DNA of 64,000 bases, taken from assembly GCF_932526225.1 (NCBI RefSeq), contig NC_064037.1, positions 7,980,203 through 8,044,202 of the forward strand, read 5' to 3'. The stretch comes from Nematostella vectensis (Eukaryota; Cnidaria; Anthozoa; Actiniaria; Edwardsiidae). Positions within the stretch are counted from its first letter, which is position 1. Each line of letters starts with the position of its first letter. Shown piece after piece: positions 12,399 to 25,108 of this stretch. The translations under genes were made by a program, and so were the position numbers. Below the pieces are notes generated by a model. It made no database searches, was not told where the DNA came from, and saw only the letters and a list, made by a program, of their open reading frames with translations.

Positions 12399-13839
12399 TT
12401 TATGTTTCACGGAGCGTGAAGAGCAGCTTTTCACGAAAAAAAATCCTTTTCTTATTCTTTTCTGTTAGTAATATTTACCAATAATTATTTAAAAAAAAAA
12501 CCCGCATAAAGGAGACAGATCGGGAGGAAATGAACACCGCGAATTGGATCAGATTTATTTTAGGATCGAGTTTTCGTTAACATTCCCCCTCACGGCTGGC
12601 CGTATAAAAACATCACGTAAAACATTGGTGTCACGTAAGCGGACAAAAGGATGGGGGGGGGGGGGGGGGGAGGGGGTGTAACTACGGGAAATAAATCCTT
12701 GTACGAATCGTAAAACTTGGAAAAATGTGCTGCTCATCTTACCGACAAGATGGAATTACTCCAAGACGAAGGTCACGCATTGCTCATCCCCATCCACAAG
12801 CTGGATGCACTCCAAGAAAGACGAGGGTCATGCAATGCTCATCCCCACCCACAAGCTGAATGTAACTCAAGAAAACAAGGTCACGCAATGCTCATCCCCA
12901 CCACAAGCTGGGTGTACCTCAAGAAGACGGAGGTCACGCAATGCTCATCCTTACTCACAATCTTATTGTACGTATCTTATTGTATGTATTCCAAGAAAGA
13001 AGGTCACGCAATGCTCATTTCGACCTACCAAGCCACCCCCAAGCTTACAGAGACCACGTTAAATAAAATGCCCACCTTTATTTGGGTAACTGTGTATGCT
13101 ATTTTACCCAGGCCAACGCTGTGCTTGAATTGTTTTTGTGGTAACGCCACTCCTCCCTAATCAGGATTCACCCCAGGAGGTCACTCATAGCTCAGTTCGT
13201 ATCATCCAAAAGCAAACAACTCCCTAGTAAACATCCGAATCACGTAACCAGTTGCTTGCCGTCTATCAAACCAGGCATTGTAACAATATCTTTATTTACA
13301 TCAATACTTTTTTTATAAACATTATAAAAGTTGGATTAGTGTCCAGCCTGATTTGGATACCAAGTATATTCTTAAATCTTATTTAGGACAAGATGGCAAA
13401 GGCGTCTGTGTCTTCCATACCATACACAACTCGTGAGACTCCGTCTGCATTGTACTGTGAGGATCTTCATGATTGACCCCTCTTTAGGATGAAAAATATA
13501 CAAATGAACCGTTTTTAGCTCGATCTTTCCACTATTGATCCTTTTTTGGTTGATTCCACAATGATTGACTCTCAATCAGGATGACCAGTCCTAGGCTCGA
13601 TTTCCCGCTCCTTTCTGTGAGCCCGCAGTACGAGGGGCTGATGAGGCCTAGTGACGTTAACGTTGGAGTCTAGACCAATTCATTATTTATCAATTTTCAG
13701 CTTGATCTTTTCATGATTGATCCGTTTGAATATTGAGCTCTCCGAAGAGTATACATATTCTCAAGATATTGCATCCAATCGTTTTTTCACTTCTCCGTCC
13801 AATGTTGAGCTTTGCATGACATATCCAGTTCTATCTTCC
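12399..13839. other. Intergenic between oxidase and PIGS
   Basis: Upstream of the oxidase start lies a poly-G run at 12653-12670, then a short minisatellite (listed separately). About 13170-13839 is the 3' flank of PIGS with no coding signal recognised. Confidence 0.55.
12740..13040. repeat. Minisatellite, about 52-bp unit, about 5 copies
   Basis: Degenerate copies share 'aggtcacgcaatgctcatcc', a 'cacaagctg' block and 'ctccaagaa'. The frames at 12717-13160 and 12727-13062 are repeat translation. It lies upstream of the oxidase first exon; a promoter role cannot be judged. Confidence 0.85.
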
Positions 13840-16800
13840 CTAATGAGAAGTGCTTGTTGGCTCTTCTGATGATTCAGCTTGTTCACCTTTGGTGCTACCC
13901 TCGCCCCTCCATAGTTTCATGATCCATGAGCTTCCTTTTATGAGTGACATGAGGACGGGGAGAGATATGGGCAAAAAGAGAGGGATATATATGGCATACC
14001 TAAAAAAAACGTTGGTAAAAACGTTAATGCACAGGAAGAAAGGCATTCTACAAAAACAGAAAAGAAATCACTCACTTTTGGTCATCAGGGAAGTATAGAA
14101 GAGCTAATATGGAAGGGTCAAAGAAAGCTTTTTCTGCCAAGAAAGAAAAGGTGTTATAGACACTGATAGTCTTATAAGCCACGTGCATACTGTTCCAGCA
14201 TTGCTGGTGAATTCTTGCTCGAGTGACCACAAGACAACGGAAATGTCAGAAAGTCCATTTCCCATTTGACATTTCCTTTGTCCTATAGTCAGTCAAGCGG
14301 AAATTCGCCAGCAATGCTGGCAGGTGCTGACAGAGCAGCTTTTAAAGATATGATGTTACTTAAAAAAAACACAGGGGCTCGATTATAGTAAGAGAGTAAT
14401 ATCGGTGGGACATAATGACAACAATACGGATGACACACCTGATGAGACAATAGCGGACTTGGCCTCTAGAAATGCTGATGTGACATTTCCCAAAGCAAGC
14501 TCTTCTTTACTCTACAAAAGAGAATAAGATAATGAATCAAAGGGTTCTACCTGGTTGTTTATTTGGTCACCAGTCAGAATGTTTAGAGCATGTTTTACCT
14601 AGTTGTTCATTTTGCCACCAATCATTATGTTTAGAGCCTGTTTTAGCTGGTTGTTTATCTGGTCACAGACTGCTCTACCTGGTTGTTTATCTGGTCACCA
14701 ATCACCAAATTTACCTTGTGTATGGCTGCAAGAGCTTGTTCTACTTGGTTCTTTATCTGGTCACCGATCACCAAATTTACCTTGTGTATGGCTGCAAGAG
14801 CTTGTTCTACTTGGTTCTTTATCTGGTCACCAATCACAAAACTTACCTTGTGTATGGCTGCAAGAGCTTGTTCTACTTGGTTGTTTATCTGGTCACCAAT
14901 CACCAAATTTACCTTGTGTATGGCTGCAAGAGCTTGTTCTAATTGGTTCTTTATCTGGTCACCGATCACCAAATTTACCTTGTGTATGGCTGCAAGACCT
15001 TGTTCTACTTGGTTCTTTATCTGGTCACCAATCACCAAATTTACCTTGTGTATGGCTGCAAGAGCTTGTTCTACTTGGTTGTTTATCTGGTCACCAATCA
15101 CCAAATTTACCTTGTGTATGGCTGCAAGAGCTTGTTCTACCTGGTTGTTTATCTGGTCACCGATCACCAAATTTACCTTGTGTATGGCTGCAAGAGCTTG
15201 TTCTACTTGGTTCTTTATCTGGTCACCGATCACCATGTTGCCAATCTGCTCAAGAAGATGAGCCAGGGATGTGAGGGTAGTAGTAGCAGTTGCCAGATAC
15301 TCCATGGTCTTCCGACGGAACAGGGCTGTCTTTTCCTGGACAGAAAGGCAACAATAAATTCACCATAAAGACTATCATATAATCTAGTCCAAGAACCTAA
15401 ATAAACCTACCCAATCAGTCAGATCAGTACTTGAAACATCCACAAGAGTATTTTGAGGAGACCCCTATAACAAAGAGATAAGAGTAACAGTATACATGGG
15501 AGGCTCAGTACTTGAAACATCCACAAGAGTATTTTGAGGAGACCCCTATAACAAAGAGATAGAGTAACAGTATACATGGGAGGCTCAGTACTTGAAACAT
15601 CCACAAGAGTATTTTGAGGAGACCCCTATAACAAAGAGATAGAGTAACAGTATACATGGGAGGCTCAGTACTTGAAACATCCACAAGAGTATTTTGAGGA
15701 GACCCCTATAACAAAGAGATAGAGTAACAGTATACATGGGAGGCTCAGTACTTGAAACATCCACAAGAGTATTTTGAGGAGACCCCTATAACAAAGAGAT
15801 AGAGTAACAGTATACATGGGAGGCTCAGTACTTGAAACATCCACAAGAGTATTTTGAGGAGACCCCTATAACAAAGAGATAGAGTAACAGTATACATGGG
15901 AGGCTCAGTACTTGAAACATCCACAAGAGTATTTTGAGGAGACCCCTATAACAAAGAGATAGAGTAACAGTATACATGGGAGGCTCAGTACTTGAAACAT
16001 CCACAAGAGTATTTTGAGGAGACCCCTATAACAAAGAGATAGAGTAACAGTATACATGGGAGGGGCCAAAGAGGCGTGGAGGAGCATGGGACTCTAAGGT
16101 TGGAAAATATTGTTCAAAGACAATGGTCAAAGTTAAACTGCGACCTTCTAAAGAGCCCTAGAGTAATCAAAGCTTAGTTGACAAATCTAGCAATAATATG
16201 CCGCTCAGCTACATGCTTCTCTGTGTGCAAGACTCCCTTTAGCAGTTTAGTATAGCATGTCATTATAATGTAAATTATTAAGAAGAGGCCAACAGATTGG
16301 AAATAGCAGGGGTGATCCATTTATATTCAAGCAAATCTTTAGAATACACACATGCATGATAACTTTCAGGAAGGCACTGTATTGGTCAAATCTTGTTTTT
16401 AATGATACCTGTAACTTTTATCGCAATGCAAGACTTCACTAGGCTGAGACATGATGAAAATGGTGTAAAAGCCCCTAAATCATTTCAAACATAATGTTCA
16501 AGTTCTTGCTATGTTCTTTGCATAATCTGCTTGAAAATGTGGGATAACTCTACTTACAACTGGTTCGGCACCAAGCAGCAGCTTGAGCTGGGTGATAAAC
16601 ACTGTAAGAATGCGCCTTGTATCCAAAGCCATCCTCAAAGGCAAACTTGTATTACTGGGTACATCATCCATGTTGTATACCACAATCCCTCCCCACTGTG
16701 GACTCAAAAAAGCATTGCTTGGAACAGAAGAACCTGAAAAATATGGGAAACACTTTTTTAACTTACAAAAGAATTGCTTGAGCTGAGTAGACATCATATA

Positions 16801-19800
16801 CCTTTTAACAAGTATTATATGTCATTTATATTATAAGAGTAGCGAGAGTGTGATTGCAATAAATATTTTTCCATCACCTATATATTAAAACCACCATCTG
16901 TTGCTTCGGATGTGCAAAAACGTGTGTGCTCTTCAGACGGCACAGTAATGTATAGCTGGCCTTTTACAGTTGTTTCCCTGAACATGTGTAATACACTTTA
17001 ACTTATTTAGCATAAATACACACTAATACCCCCACTTATACTGGCTTGATTACTAAATTTTGACTATTACACTCTGTTGCATGGGTTTATGAAAACAATT
17101 CTATCATCAACAAGTATCCATAGCAAATAATACTCACCATCTTTGCTTCTGAGGTGCAAGGGTGTGTGCTTCTTGGATGGCACAAATACTATGAAGTTTA
17201 AGTTAGGGTGAAGTGACACAAATGAACCTGAAAAAAAGAAAACATAGAATATAGTTATAAGCACCTCACCACCATTTCAAACAATTTTGGCCAGCAGTAA
17301 CTGGCATGCACACTGAAAAAATACTAAAAAGAAGCCAAACATTTCTAGCAATGGCTGTTGGTTCCTTGCATTCTGGATTGAATTTCACAATTCAAAGCAT
17401 ATTTTTAGGGAATTTTATCCTGATCATCCTCACACCATTTCATTTTTTCATAATGTAGTATTATATATCCAATAATTCCTGTATCTACAAGTAGCCTTGT
17501 AGCAAACATAATAAAATAAAATAAATAACAAACTCTTCACTTGCAAATGCAACCTTTAGCAATACTACTCAAGCTTTTTTCATGAAACTTTCAGTCTCTG
17601 GATAGATTTTGATACCTCAAATAGATAAACAATATGTTTGTTCAGGTTTCCTAAATTTTCTCACCCAGTTTAGCCTCCACAGGATTGATAATGTGTGGCA
17701 AGTCCTCCTGGTGAAAGAAGTGACCATTTTTGTCGTCCTGTCTTGGTGTCACCCCAACTTCTCCATAGTGGAGGATTTGTGAGTCAACACTGATGTCCAA
17801 GTGATGGAAATGCATAAGAAATGGCTGCAAGTAACCTAGACACAGGCATAATATTAATAGCGATGAAAGAGTGTGGAAAGAAACACACTATGAAACTGTA
17901 AGGAAAATTAGAATGTGTGGTGAAGTAACATTAAAAAAATATGGAGGAATGAAAACTAGAAAGAAACTTACTGTCAATAGCTCCTTGAATGTCCCATTCA
18001 GGGATCCAGCTCTCAGGGTCGCAATTCAACAAAGTGAATGAGATCTGGTAACCTGGTGATGTAAAGAGAAACAGATGTTAGTTTTACCAGACATGGCAAG
18101 CACATATACAGGGGTGTGCACAGGCACTTGCATGAACAGCTTTAATTCACTTGGATCTCACCTGTCACTGATTTCTGTGCTCTCATGCTTTCTGCAGTGT
18201 GCTGTGAGGAAAAGGGGATTATACACATGGTCATACCCATCTTCAATATGCACAGCCAACTGGGAGATCAGAGATAAATCAACAAAAGGTTGAAGTTTTA
18301 TGCTGTATGTGTAATAAATGTGAAAAAAATGCTATATGGGAGAGATTGATTGGATAATGCTGGTTATAGTTCTTTTTCCTTATGCTCTAAACACAATTCA
18401 TAACCTGCTAAGTAGTATGCAAAGTCACCTTTTCAGGTGTCCTTAGTGAGGAAGCCATAAAGGCATCTTGCACTGATTTCTCATTCACATAAACACTTTT
18501 CACAATGTCTTTGATGTTTGCAATATCTGAAAAAGTGAAATAGGTGTATCAGTCAATTGGTTAATCAAACACTACAGCAGAGCTAAGCATTATATACATT
18601 ATGCTTTTACACTAAAGAATGGAGCCATTTAACGAAGGATGGGTTGAATTTTGGCTGCACTAACACACACATGGTTTATATTGTTACCTTTTTGTGGGAG
18701 AATTGCAGAGAAAGCCTTGCCAACATAACTTGAGTTCCAGTTTATAGACATGTCCTGAGGCAGGACAATAAAGGTATAGATGCTTTCCTTGGGTCTGTTT
18801 TCCCTTTTATTCCATAACTCATTGAAGGCTTTGTCTAATTCTAAAACAAAACAAGTTATGGTTAATACTATATTGATACTCTATTAATTATATATAATTA
18901 TATAAAATATTATTATTATAAAAAGAAACAAAAAGTGCTATCATTGGAAATTGAACCTGGGTAACTGCCGTCCAAGACAAGTGTCCGCACTGCTAGACTA
19001 ACATGGCATTGCTAAGTCGATTTGTAACTAAAATTAGTTTTAATTAATACTATTGGTATTGACCGTTCAAAATTTTTTTTGCTAGCATGTCAAATTAAAG
19101 CATATTCTTTCCAGAAACAATATATAATACCCGCAATAATCGATCACACTACTGTCATACAATGTGTTTTATGTATGTTAACATTCTAGAAAGGTGCAAA
19201 ATCGTTATTCAGCGAATAAGCGAGGGCCATGTGTTTGTATGAGTTTTGTTTGATATTTAATTTTAGCTGATTGGAAACAATAGTGAAAAATGTATTTAGA
19301 GATCTATCCTTATCTATTTTGTCCTTCTAACAGAAGAGGCATTTTTTTATTACCCTGAAAACAGAGAACCTGCTAACAGAGACTTTTTCCTTGTGTTTCT
19401 CGGACTTAAAAGGTCACAGTTTTGGCTAGTCGCTCCTTCAGCACAAATTCAAACAAACAACGCGAAAACCCAGAGACATGAATATTTGGCAAATACTAAA
19501 ACAAAGAGAATTAAAAGCTTTGCTAGCATTTTACTTGTTTTGTTTGAAAACTAACAGCTTGAATTAGACTGAACTGTAGAAGACCGATTGACGTCAGCAA
19601 CGAAGGGGCATGCACATGCTCAACACACATGGAAGACTTTTCTGAAGAAACTAGATATATATACTTTACAGTCGTAGTAAAGAATAACCATAGCGGTCAC
19701 AGGTCGATGACATAGCTCTTTTATAGTACTAGTTGAACAAGAAGTACATATATGATCTAAGGATTTCTGTGTTGCTAAAGCACAGAAAGACCACAAAAAG

Positions 19801-22441
19801 TTTACGGATGATTGATCCGACCATCTGGCGGTCGAGTAACACAGAAGTCCCTCTAATAACTCTTAAATGCTTTGCAAGCATTCACAAGTTAAAAATGGAA
19901 AACTTGCTCTCACAAAATAATGGAAAATGTTTTTTTGGATAAAAACACATAGAGCAGATAAAACTGAATGATCAAATCAGCCTGAATATGTAACTAACCT
20001 TGAATAGATAATAGATTTTTGTTTCCTTGTGATAATAAAGCTTCCTCCTCTGGACTCATACTTATCACAGAAACCCTGTAGCTAGGAGTAACTTGCCTTG
20101 AGTTAACTGTGAAGTGAAATGGTAATGTTAGAGTAAAAGAAACTGATAATAATAAAGATTTTATGAATCAATCATCAATTAGTTTAGATAATTATATCAT
20201 ATACAATATATTATATTATATTTTTAATTTATGATTTTCTTCATATTTTGGTACAATTTATTTTTAGATACAAATGTACCTCACCATGGTTGAGGTCCTT
20301 GACAAGTGATTCCGCTAATGAAGATGGGTAACCATCAGATAAAAGAACTTTGACATAAACTTCATATCTCAGCTAAAGTTGATAAAGCAACAATATAGAA
20401 TAAAGAATTAGAGTGCAAACAACAACAACAACAACAAAAAAAAAACAGGAAATAGACTTCTACTTCCATCCCTTCACCACCCCTGATCTGTGTTATTAAA
20501 TAATACCAAACAATGCAAATTGACATCAATCAATGCCAATTCACAGATTGAACATGTCAATCATAAAAGCACGAATAGCCAATCATGGAAAGAGATGATG
20601 CAATAACAGACATGTGTTCCCACAAATGTCTCACAAAAAGTCGGCAATAGACGCCAAAAAAAGATTGGTTTGAGATATTTTTCTGCGAATCTGGACAAGC
20701 AAATAAGCATCTTTCAGTCAGGTTTTATATAGAACCTAAATACGAAGTTAGGTCAGAGAGGGCTCTGGCTAGTCATGAACACTCAAGAGGGTATGGTTAC
20801 TCAGTACCGTTCAAATGTTTTGAGAGTTGAAAACAATGATTGCTTGTGTTTTCAGACAAGAAAAATAGGAACCTATCTTGTAGTTATCTATTTCTATGCT
20901 TCTTTACAAGATTTTCACCAAGCTTGGAAAACAAGACAAGTTTCCATCATATTAGGTTATTGTGTTTTATTTCCCAAGTCGCAGGAAAACCTTATAAAAG
21001 TCTTTATTTTAGATAAATCCGAGAACAGGACTCACTGTCCTCATCTGACATGTTGTAAAATTTGTAAGACTTTTGTGGGACATATGAAATGCACTTCACT
21101 GGCTTCTATTTTGCAGCTTTCTGATTTGATATTCGTGCGTGTATCACATCTATAAATTTATGTGATAAGGGAAAGTTCATTTATTATCCCAAGTGGGGGT
21201 TGGGGTGGGGTGAGGATACTATGGGGGTTCTTGAGAAATTTCCGAGGTCTTAAGAGGGGGGGGGGGGGACGTCAAAAGTATTTGGATTTAAAAAGGGGTG
21301 CACTGATTCTCATGGATGTTGTCTCTTCTTTATAATTTGATGAAGTGTCAAATCAGGTTTCTTGGTTCAACAAGTCTTGGTTTTGGGGGCAGTTATTTGG
21401 CATGCACAATCCAGGAGTCCAGGATACCTATTAAGCCACGTTTTATCTATGCAATGCAAACCTGTATACACCCTATATACATTTTCATGGTTTCCGCTAT
21501 ATGATATTTATTAAGTGCTTATGTTCCATATTTAAAATTATTAACAAAACGGTTTGATGCTATTAGCACTTATTCTTCATCATCAACATCTTTGCTAATG
21601 TCTAATTTGCTGTCTCCCTCTCTCTCTTTCTTTTCTTATTTGTGCTTCGCTTTTTTTGCAAGGAAAAGAATGAAAAGCCTTTTTGCTTCCTCTGGGTCAT
21701 ATAACATCAGCCTTTATCAGGTTGACAACCTGGATTTAGTCGCACCTTCAGAAATTGAGTGCCTTCAATCTTTCTGAATTAATATTTTCAGGGAATTCTT
21801 TCCACTTTCTGACCAGCTTGCAGCTAATCTCTTGCTCACATTCCTTTGACATTGTCGATTTATTTCCTTTCTTTGCTCTTTCTTTCTTCGGTTTTCTGGA
21901 GGGGGGGGGGGACACAGAAAATATGGGGGTAGGATAAGGGGGCGTATGATAGATAGGACTTGACTGCAATCATGTTTTACCAGTGCAATCATATGGTTAT
22001 AAACCTCAAGAGATGTTAGGCTCATGCGACCATTCCTATAAATAACAACAACAACAAATGTGTGTGCCTAAATACTCCACCTCCCAAAAAGCTCTTGGCA
22101 ATGCAGTAATTATTTACTTCATCTGACCTTGATAGCAGCCAGCTCTTCGATGTCACCATAAGGAAGAACAGCTCTGTAAACTTTAGTGGTGTTCCACCAA
22201 AGCGGCAGACCAACGAAGAGGAACACGAAACCAACACTGAGCGACACCACAGCCTGTGTCCATTTCTCTGGGAAGATATCATATAACAAGTACACGGGTC
22301 ACTATATAATCGTAGTAATCTAAAAATACTATTCGCCGTATCAATTTTTATCAGACGTTACAAATGAGCATTTTGTTCACTAAAAACCGACATACCTGTA
22401 GCTTTTCGCTGAGGTGAAGTTTGAATCTTTTCTTTCGCCAT
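13840..22441 (-). CDS. PIGS: GPI transamidase subunit PIG-S
   Basis: Sixteen exons on the minus strand: 22396-22441, 22128-22267, 20285-20372, 19999-20106, 18688-18840, 18429-18526, 18162-18201, 17972-18052, 17665-17835, 17138-17227, 16558-16733, 15411-15464, 15177-15335, 14439-14511, 14076-14133, 13999-13840. They keep phase and give 564 aa; human PIGS is 555. PIG-S belongs to the ER-membrane complex that transfers GPI anchors to proteins. An N-terminal membrane segment ends LPLWWNTTKVYRA, and a C-terminal one is YAIYIPLFLPISLPVLMSLI. Family matches include FSPQWGGI-like SPQWGGIVVYN, LPHIINPVE and YLATATTTLTSL. Exons 12 and 13 each sit at the edge of a tandem array that copies their splice site. 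The listed length uses the exon-proximal donor at 15177; later donors would add 22 aa per repeat. The start ATG lies 227 bp from the divergent YDJC start. Confidence 0.95.
14190..14325. mobile_element. Fold-back (palindromic) element in PIGS intron
   Basis: The left arm 'ccagcattgctggtgaatt' is mirrored by the right arm 'ccagcattgctggcgaatt' read on the other strand. Inner parts also pair: 'acggaaatgtca' against the complement of 'tgacatttcctttgt'. The whole could form a hairpin of about 130 bp. Probably a small MITE; no coding. Confidence 0.65.
14655..15233 (-). repeat. 66-bp tandem array copying PIGS exon 13 end and its 5' splice site
   Basis: Eight complete 66-bp units plus one partial unit run in the minus-strand reading frame of PIGS exon 13. 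Each encodes VIGDQINNQVEQALAAIHK followed by VNL, and the K codon is followed directly by a GT. Predicted exon ends are at 15177, 15111, 15045, 14979, 14913, 14847, 14781 and 14715. Seven donors read GTAAAT; the sixth (after 14847) reads the consensus GTAAGT. The frame stays open through all copies to a stop at 14655. More diverged partial copies continue to about 14540. In human PIGS the matching segment ends AAVQK at the same point, so one unit is ancestral exon and the rest are duplications. Confidence 0.93.
15412..16062 (-). repeat. 80-bp tandem array copying PIGS exon 12 start and its 3' splice site
   Basis: Eight nearly identical units, spaced 80 bp (81 bp once), each contain 'tctttgttatag' followed by GGGTCTCCTCAAAATACTCT. 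This is the acceptor and start of PIGS exon 12. Predicted exon starts are at 15464, 15545, 15625, 15705, 15785, 15865, 15945 and 16025. Only the last unit met by the spliceosome (15464) continues into the true exon end and donor at 15411. Starting at 15545 meets an in-frame TAG, and the others shift frame. Confidence 0.93.
16891..16950 (-). pseudogene. Decayed duplicate of PIGS exon 10
   Basis: On the minus strand this reads TVPSEEHT...SEATDG followed by 'ggtggt'. It aligns with exon 10, which reads FVPSKKHT...RSKDG before its donor. Identity is clear over the last 55 bp or so of the exon and fades beyond. It lies in the intron after exon 10 and lacks a good donor, so it is treated as a relic. 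Confidence 0.6.
18945..19020 (-). other. Possible tRNA-derived relic
   Basis: On the minus strand 'gttagtctagcagtgcgga' resembles a tRNA A box, and 'aggttcaatttcc' about 35 bp later resembles a B box. The acceptor and T stems do not pair well, so it is not called a tRNA gene; a decayed SINE or tRNA pseudogene in a PIGS intron is more likely. Confidence 0.25.
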
Positions 22442-22668
22442 GTTGGAAAAGTAGACTGCTGAAAGACTGGGCACAACTTACACAGGAATCCCACACGAAT
22501 TTTCTCATCGCCCTTACACTTACACCATACACCACGCACTTACGTACTTATCAATACATTTTCAGGCCTAAACGATTTATAAAATTATATGAAAAATTTA
22601 GATTAAAAATATTTTTCAGGTATTTTTTTTTTCATTCGCACGCGATGTTTTGGGATTCCTGTCTAAAA
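22442..22668. promoter_or_regulatory. Bidirectional promoter region between PIGS and YDJC
   Basis: The two start codons face away from each other with 227 bp between them, so both core promoters and 5' UTRs must lie here or overlap the first exons. No TATA box was assigned. The arrangement is seen directly; shared regulation is inference. Confidence 0.5.
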
Positions 22669-24856
22669 ATGGCCGCCTACCCAAAGGTGAAGTATCTTAT
22701 CGTAAACGCAGATGATTTTGGCTACTGCAGCAAAAGAAATCAAGGTATCCTGCAGGCCTTCCAGAAGGGAGTAGTCACAAGCATATCTTTAATGGTTAAT
22801 GCAGAGTCAAGTGTACAAGCTGCCGAGTTAGCCAAAGAACATGGCCTTCCTGTCGGGTTGCATTTGAACTTGTCCGAGGGACGCCCTCTTGTTTTGGGAC
22901 ACAAGACTCTTGTAGACAGCGATGGGTTCATGAAAGCAAAGGAGCAGCTTCAAAAACTTCTTTCTCAAGGAATCATCGACAAGAAAGAGGTTTGTATAAA
23001 GGCCTGTCAGGCTCATGTCATATTCCCTCAGCTATAGCCTTTGTTTAATGAGAGTTTTATACTTGACAGAGAAGATTTATGGAAAAACACATAATAAATG
23101 TGATATGACTGCTGAAAGGATATAAAGAGAACAAATATCATTGCTTGGGCAAAAGAGTGGACAATCCTTACCTCCCCTGGGAGGGTAGGTGGGTGATAAT
23201 TATATTATATTATATTAGGGATTTAAACCACCATCAGGGTCTGGGGTTTTATGTCTGTTTTATTTTTCATTAAGGCGCGATATCGAACTTTTCTGGCAAT
23301 TTGATATTTAAGTTATACGATATTTATCACTCATCTAAAATCGGATATAAATCAGATATTTTTATTTCACAGGGTTCTAGTATCAGATATTTAGTCGATA
23401 AAATAACAAAGGAAAGTAGAGGAGTCTAGCCATTATCTAATAGCATATAATTAGATGAAAACAATGCTAATATCCTAGTCTTAATATTAGATATCAGGGA
23501 TAATGTTCAATATCACGCTCTCTTTTTTTAATGCAAGGTCATTTTTTTGGTAGTCTCTTGGTGTTAAGGAGCACTAGCACCAAAACACAATGGAACAAAA
23601 GCCAAAAACAAAGACCTTTGAACAAGACAATGAAATAGAGTACAAAGGCCTTGAGCACCAGAAACAAAGCTATCCATTACACCAAGAAATACCCATTTTT
23701 TTGCTTTTCTGACTCTCATCCCCCCCTTTTTAGTATAAGTACCTCTCCCCCTCATGCTTTCCCCAAGGCCTTTGTAGATTTTATTGTTGTGCTGTTTCTT
23801 TTCACACCAACTTATTCAACATATATATCTATACTTTAGATTCAACAGGAAATAAAAGCTCAACTGCAGTGGTTTCAGGATCATGTTGGCCGTAATCCAA
23901 CTCATGTAGACGGCCATCAGCACGTACATGTTTTTCCTACAGTCTGTGAGATTTTGGCAGCCACCATGCAGCAGATGGGGCTAAAGAAGACTAGAAACCC
24001 AGTAGAGTTGTCTCTTCAGAGCTGTCCATGGATTCCTCAGGCCCGACTGGAGTTTTTTAATGGAGTTGTACACAATGCTGCTGCAGCTCTGGATGTATAT
24101 AGCAAAGCTGGCATAAGGTAAGATGACAAATTTAATCAAATGGTAAAAAAACATTTCTCACTAGCCTTTTTTAAACAGTACACCTATAGATGTAATAACT
24201 TGAGCATCCAGACATATGGATGTATGGTACCCAGGATTTGCTGAAGGGTTTGCGTAGACATCATTAGACAAATTAGAAATTAGACATCATTAGAAAATGT
24301 GAGATCCTTCAATAAGAAATTTCTCATATTTTGGCAGTCATTGTTGTCTACATGCCTAAAAGAACCAAACCATAACATGCTTTCAATGATGAAATTGTGG
24401 CAGGTAGTACGGTTACTTCCTTCCTAAATTCACCCTTGTCATCAACATGTTTTGGCAAAGCACTTGTTCAGGGGAGGAGCTTACAATTATGGTATTGCCA
24501 AGGATAACTGCTTCCTTCATTTACTGTTTCTATTCATGTTCAATAGCTTCCCTCAAAGATTTGTTGGCCTTACTACAATGGGCAAGAATATGACAGAGGA
24601 GAGATTGCAACAGGCTTTGAGCACTGCCTTTAAGTGTCAAACAACATTTCCAGATAATGGCTGGTCCAATACCTGTGAGCTAATGGTTCATCCTGGTTTT
24701 GCTAGCACTGCTGGGCGTGGTGGTTGTGGGGGAGGTCCAGATGAATTTGCACAATCTTTGGACAGAGAACATGAACTGCATATCCTAACTAGTGAAAGTT
24801 TTCGGAGTTTTCTGGACTCACAAAATTTTCTACTTCAGTCATATCACGATTTATGA
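22669..24856 (+). CDS. YDJC: YdjC-type carbohydrate deacetylase
   Basis: Three exons, 22669-22989, 23840-24117 and 24547-24856, keep phase and encode 302 aa (human YDJC is 323). The N terminus has LIVNADDFGYC, the YdjC metal-binding Asp-Asp motif. VGLHLNL follows, and the second exon carries THVDGHQHVHVFP, the histidine motif of the family. The third holds ELMVHPG and the conserved CGGGPDEF and REHEL segments. YdjC proteins are thought to deacetylate N-acetylated oligosaccharides in a divalent-metal-dependent way; the animal substrate is unknown. The second exon could instead start at 23849, which drops three residues. The start was set at MAAYPKVKYLIV; an in-frame Met ten codons upstream is possible. 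The gene is divergent from PIGS. Confidence 0.92.
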
Positions 24857-24952
24857 CAGACTATAGGATCTGGGGTGAAATTAATTTAATTATTTATTTT
24901 CATTGTCAGATTTCTGTACATTATTAACATCAAAGACAAAACTAATTATCAA

Positions 24953-25108
24953 CAGGCCCATAGCCAGGGGTGGGGGTTTGGAAGAACCTCCCCACTCTAC
25001 TGGATAGTCCGCTGCAAGCTAGGACAAGCTACCTAATAGAAAATTGTCAGCTAAATGGCTAAATGACCCCCCCCCCCCCCAGCTCAAAATCCTGGCCACG
25101 AGCCTCAT
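24953..25108. mobile_element. MITE with inverted ends
   Basis: The left end 'caggcccatagccaggg' matches the complement of the right end ('gaggctcgtggccagga' on the minus strand). About 155 bp long and non-coding, with a poly-C run near its right end. It lies between the convergent YDJC and isocitrate lyase genes and belongs to the 'ggccatagccagggg' type of element common in this window. Confidence 0.6.

Noticed and set aside
14532-15368. Plus-strand frames with repeated Trp/Cys-rich segments
   Set aside because: These are antisense shadows of the PIGS 66-bp array; the minus-strand frame matches PIGS.
18945-19020. Functional tRNA gene
   Set aside because: A- and B-box-like words are present, but the stems do not pair well.
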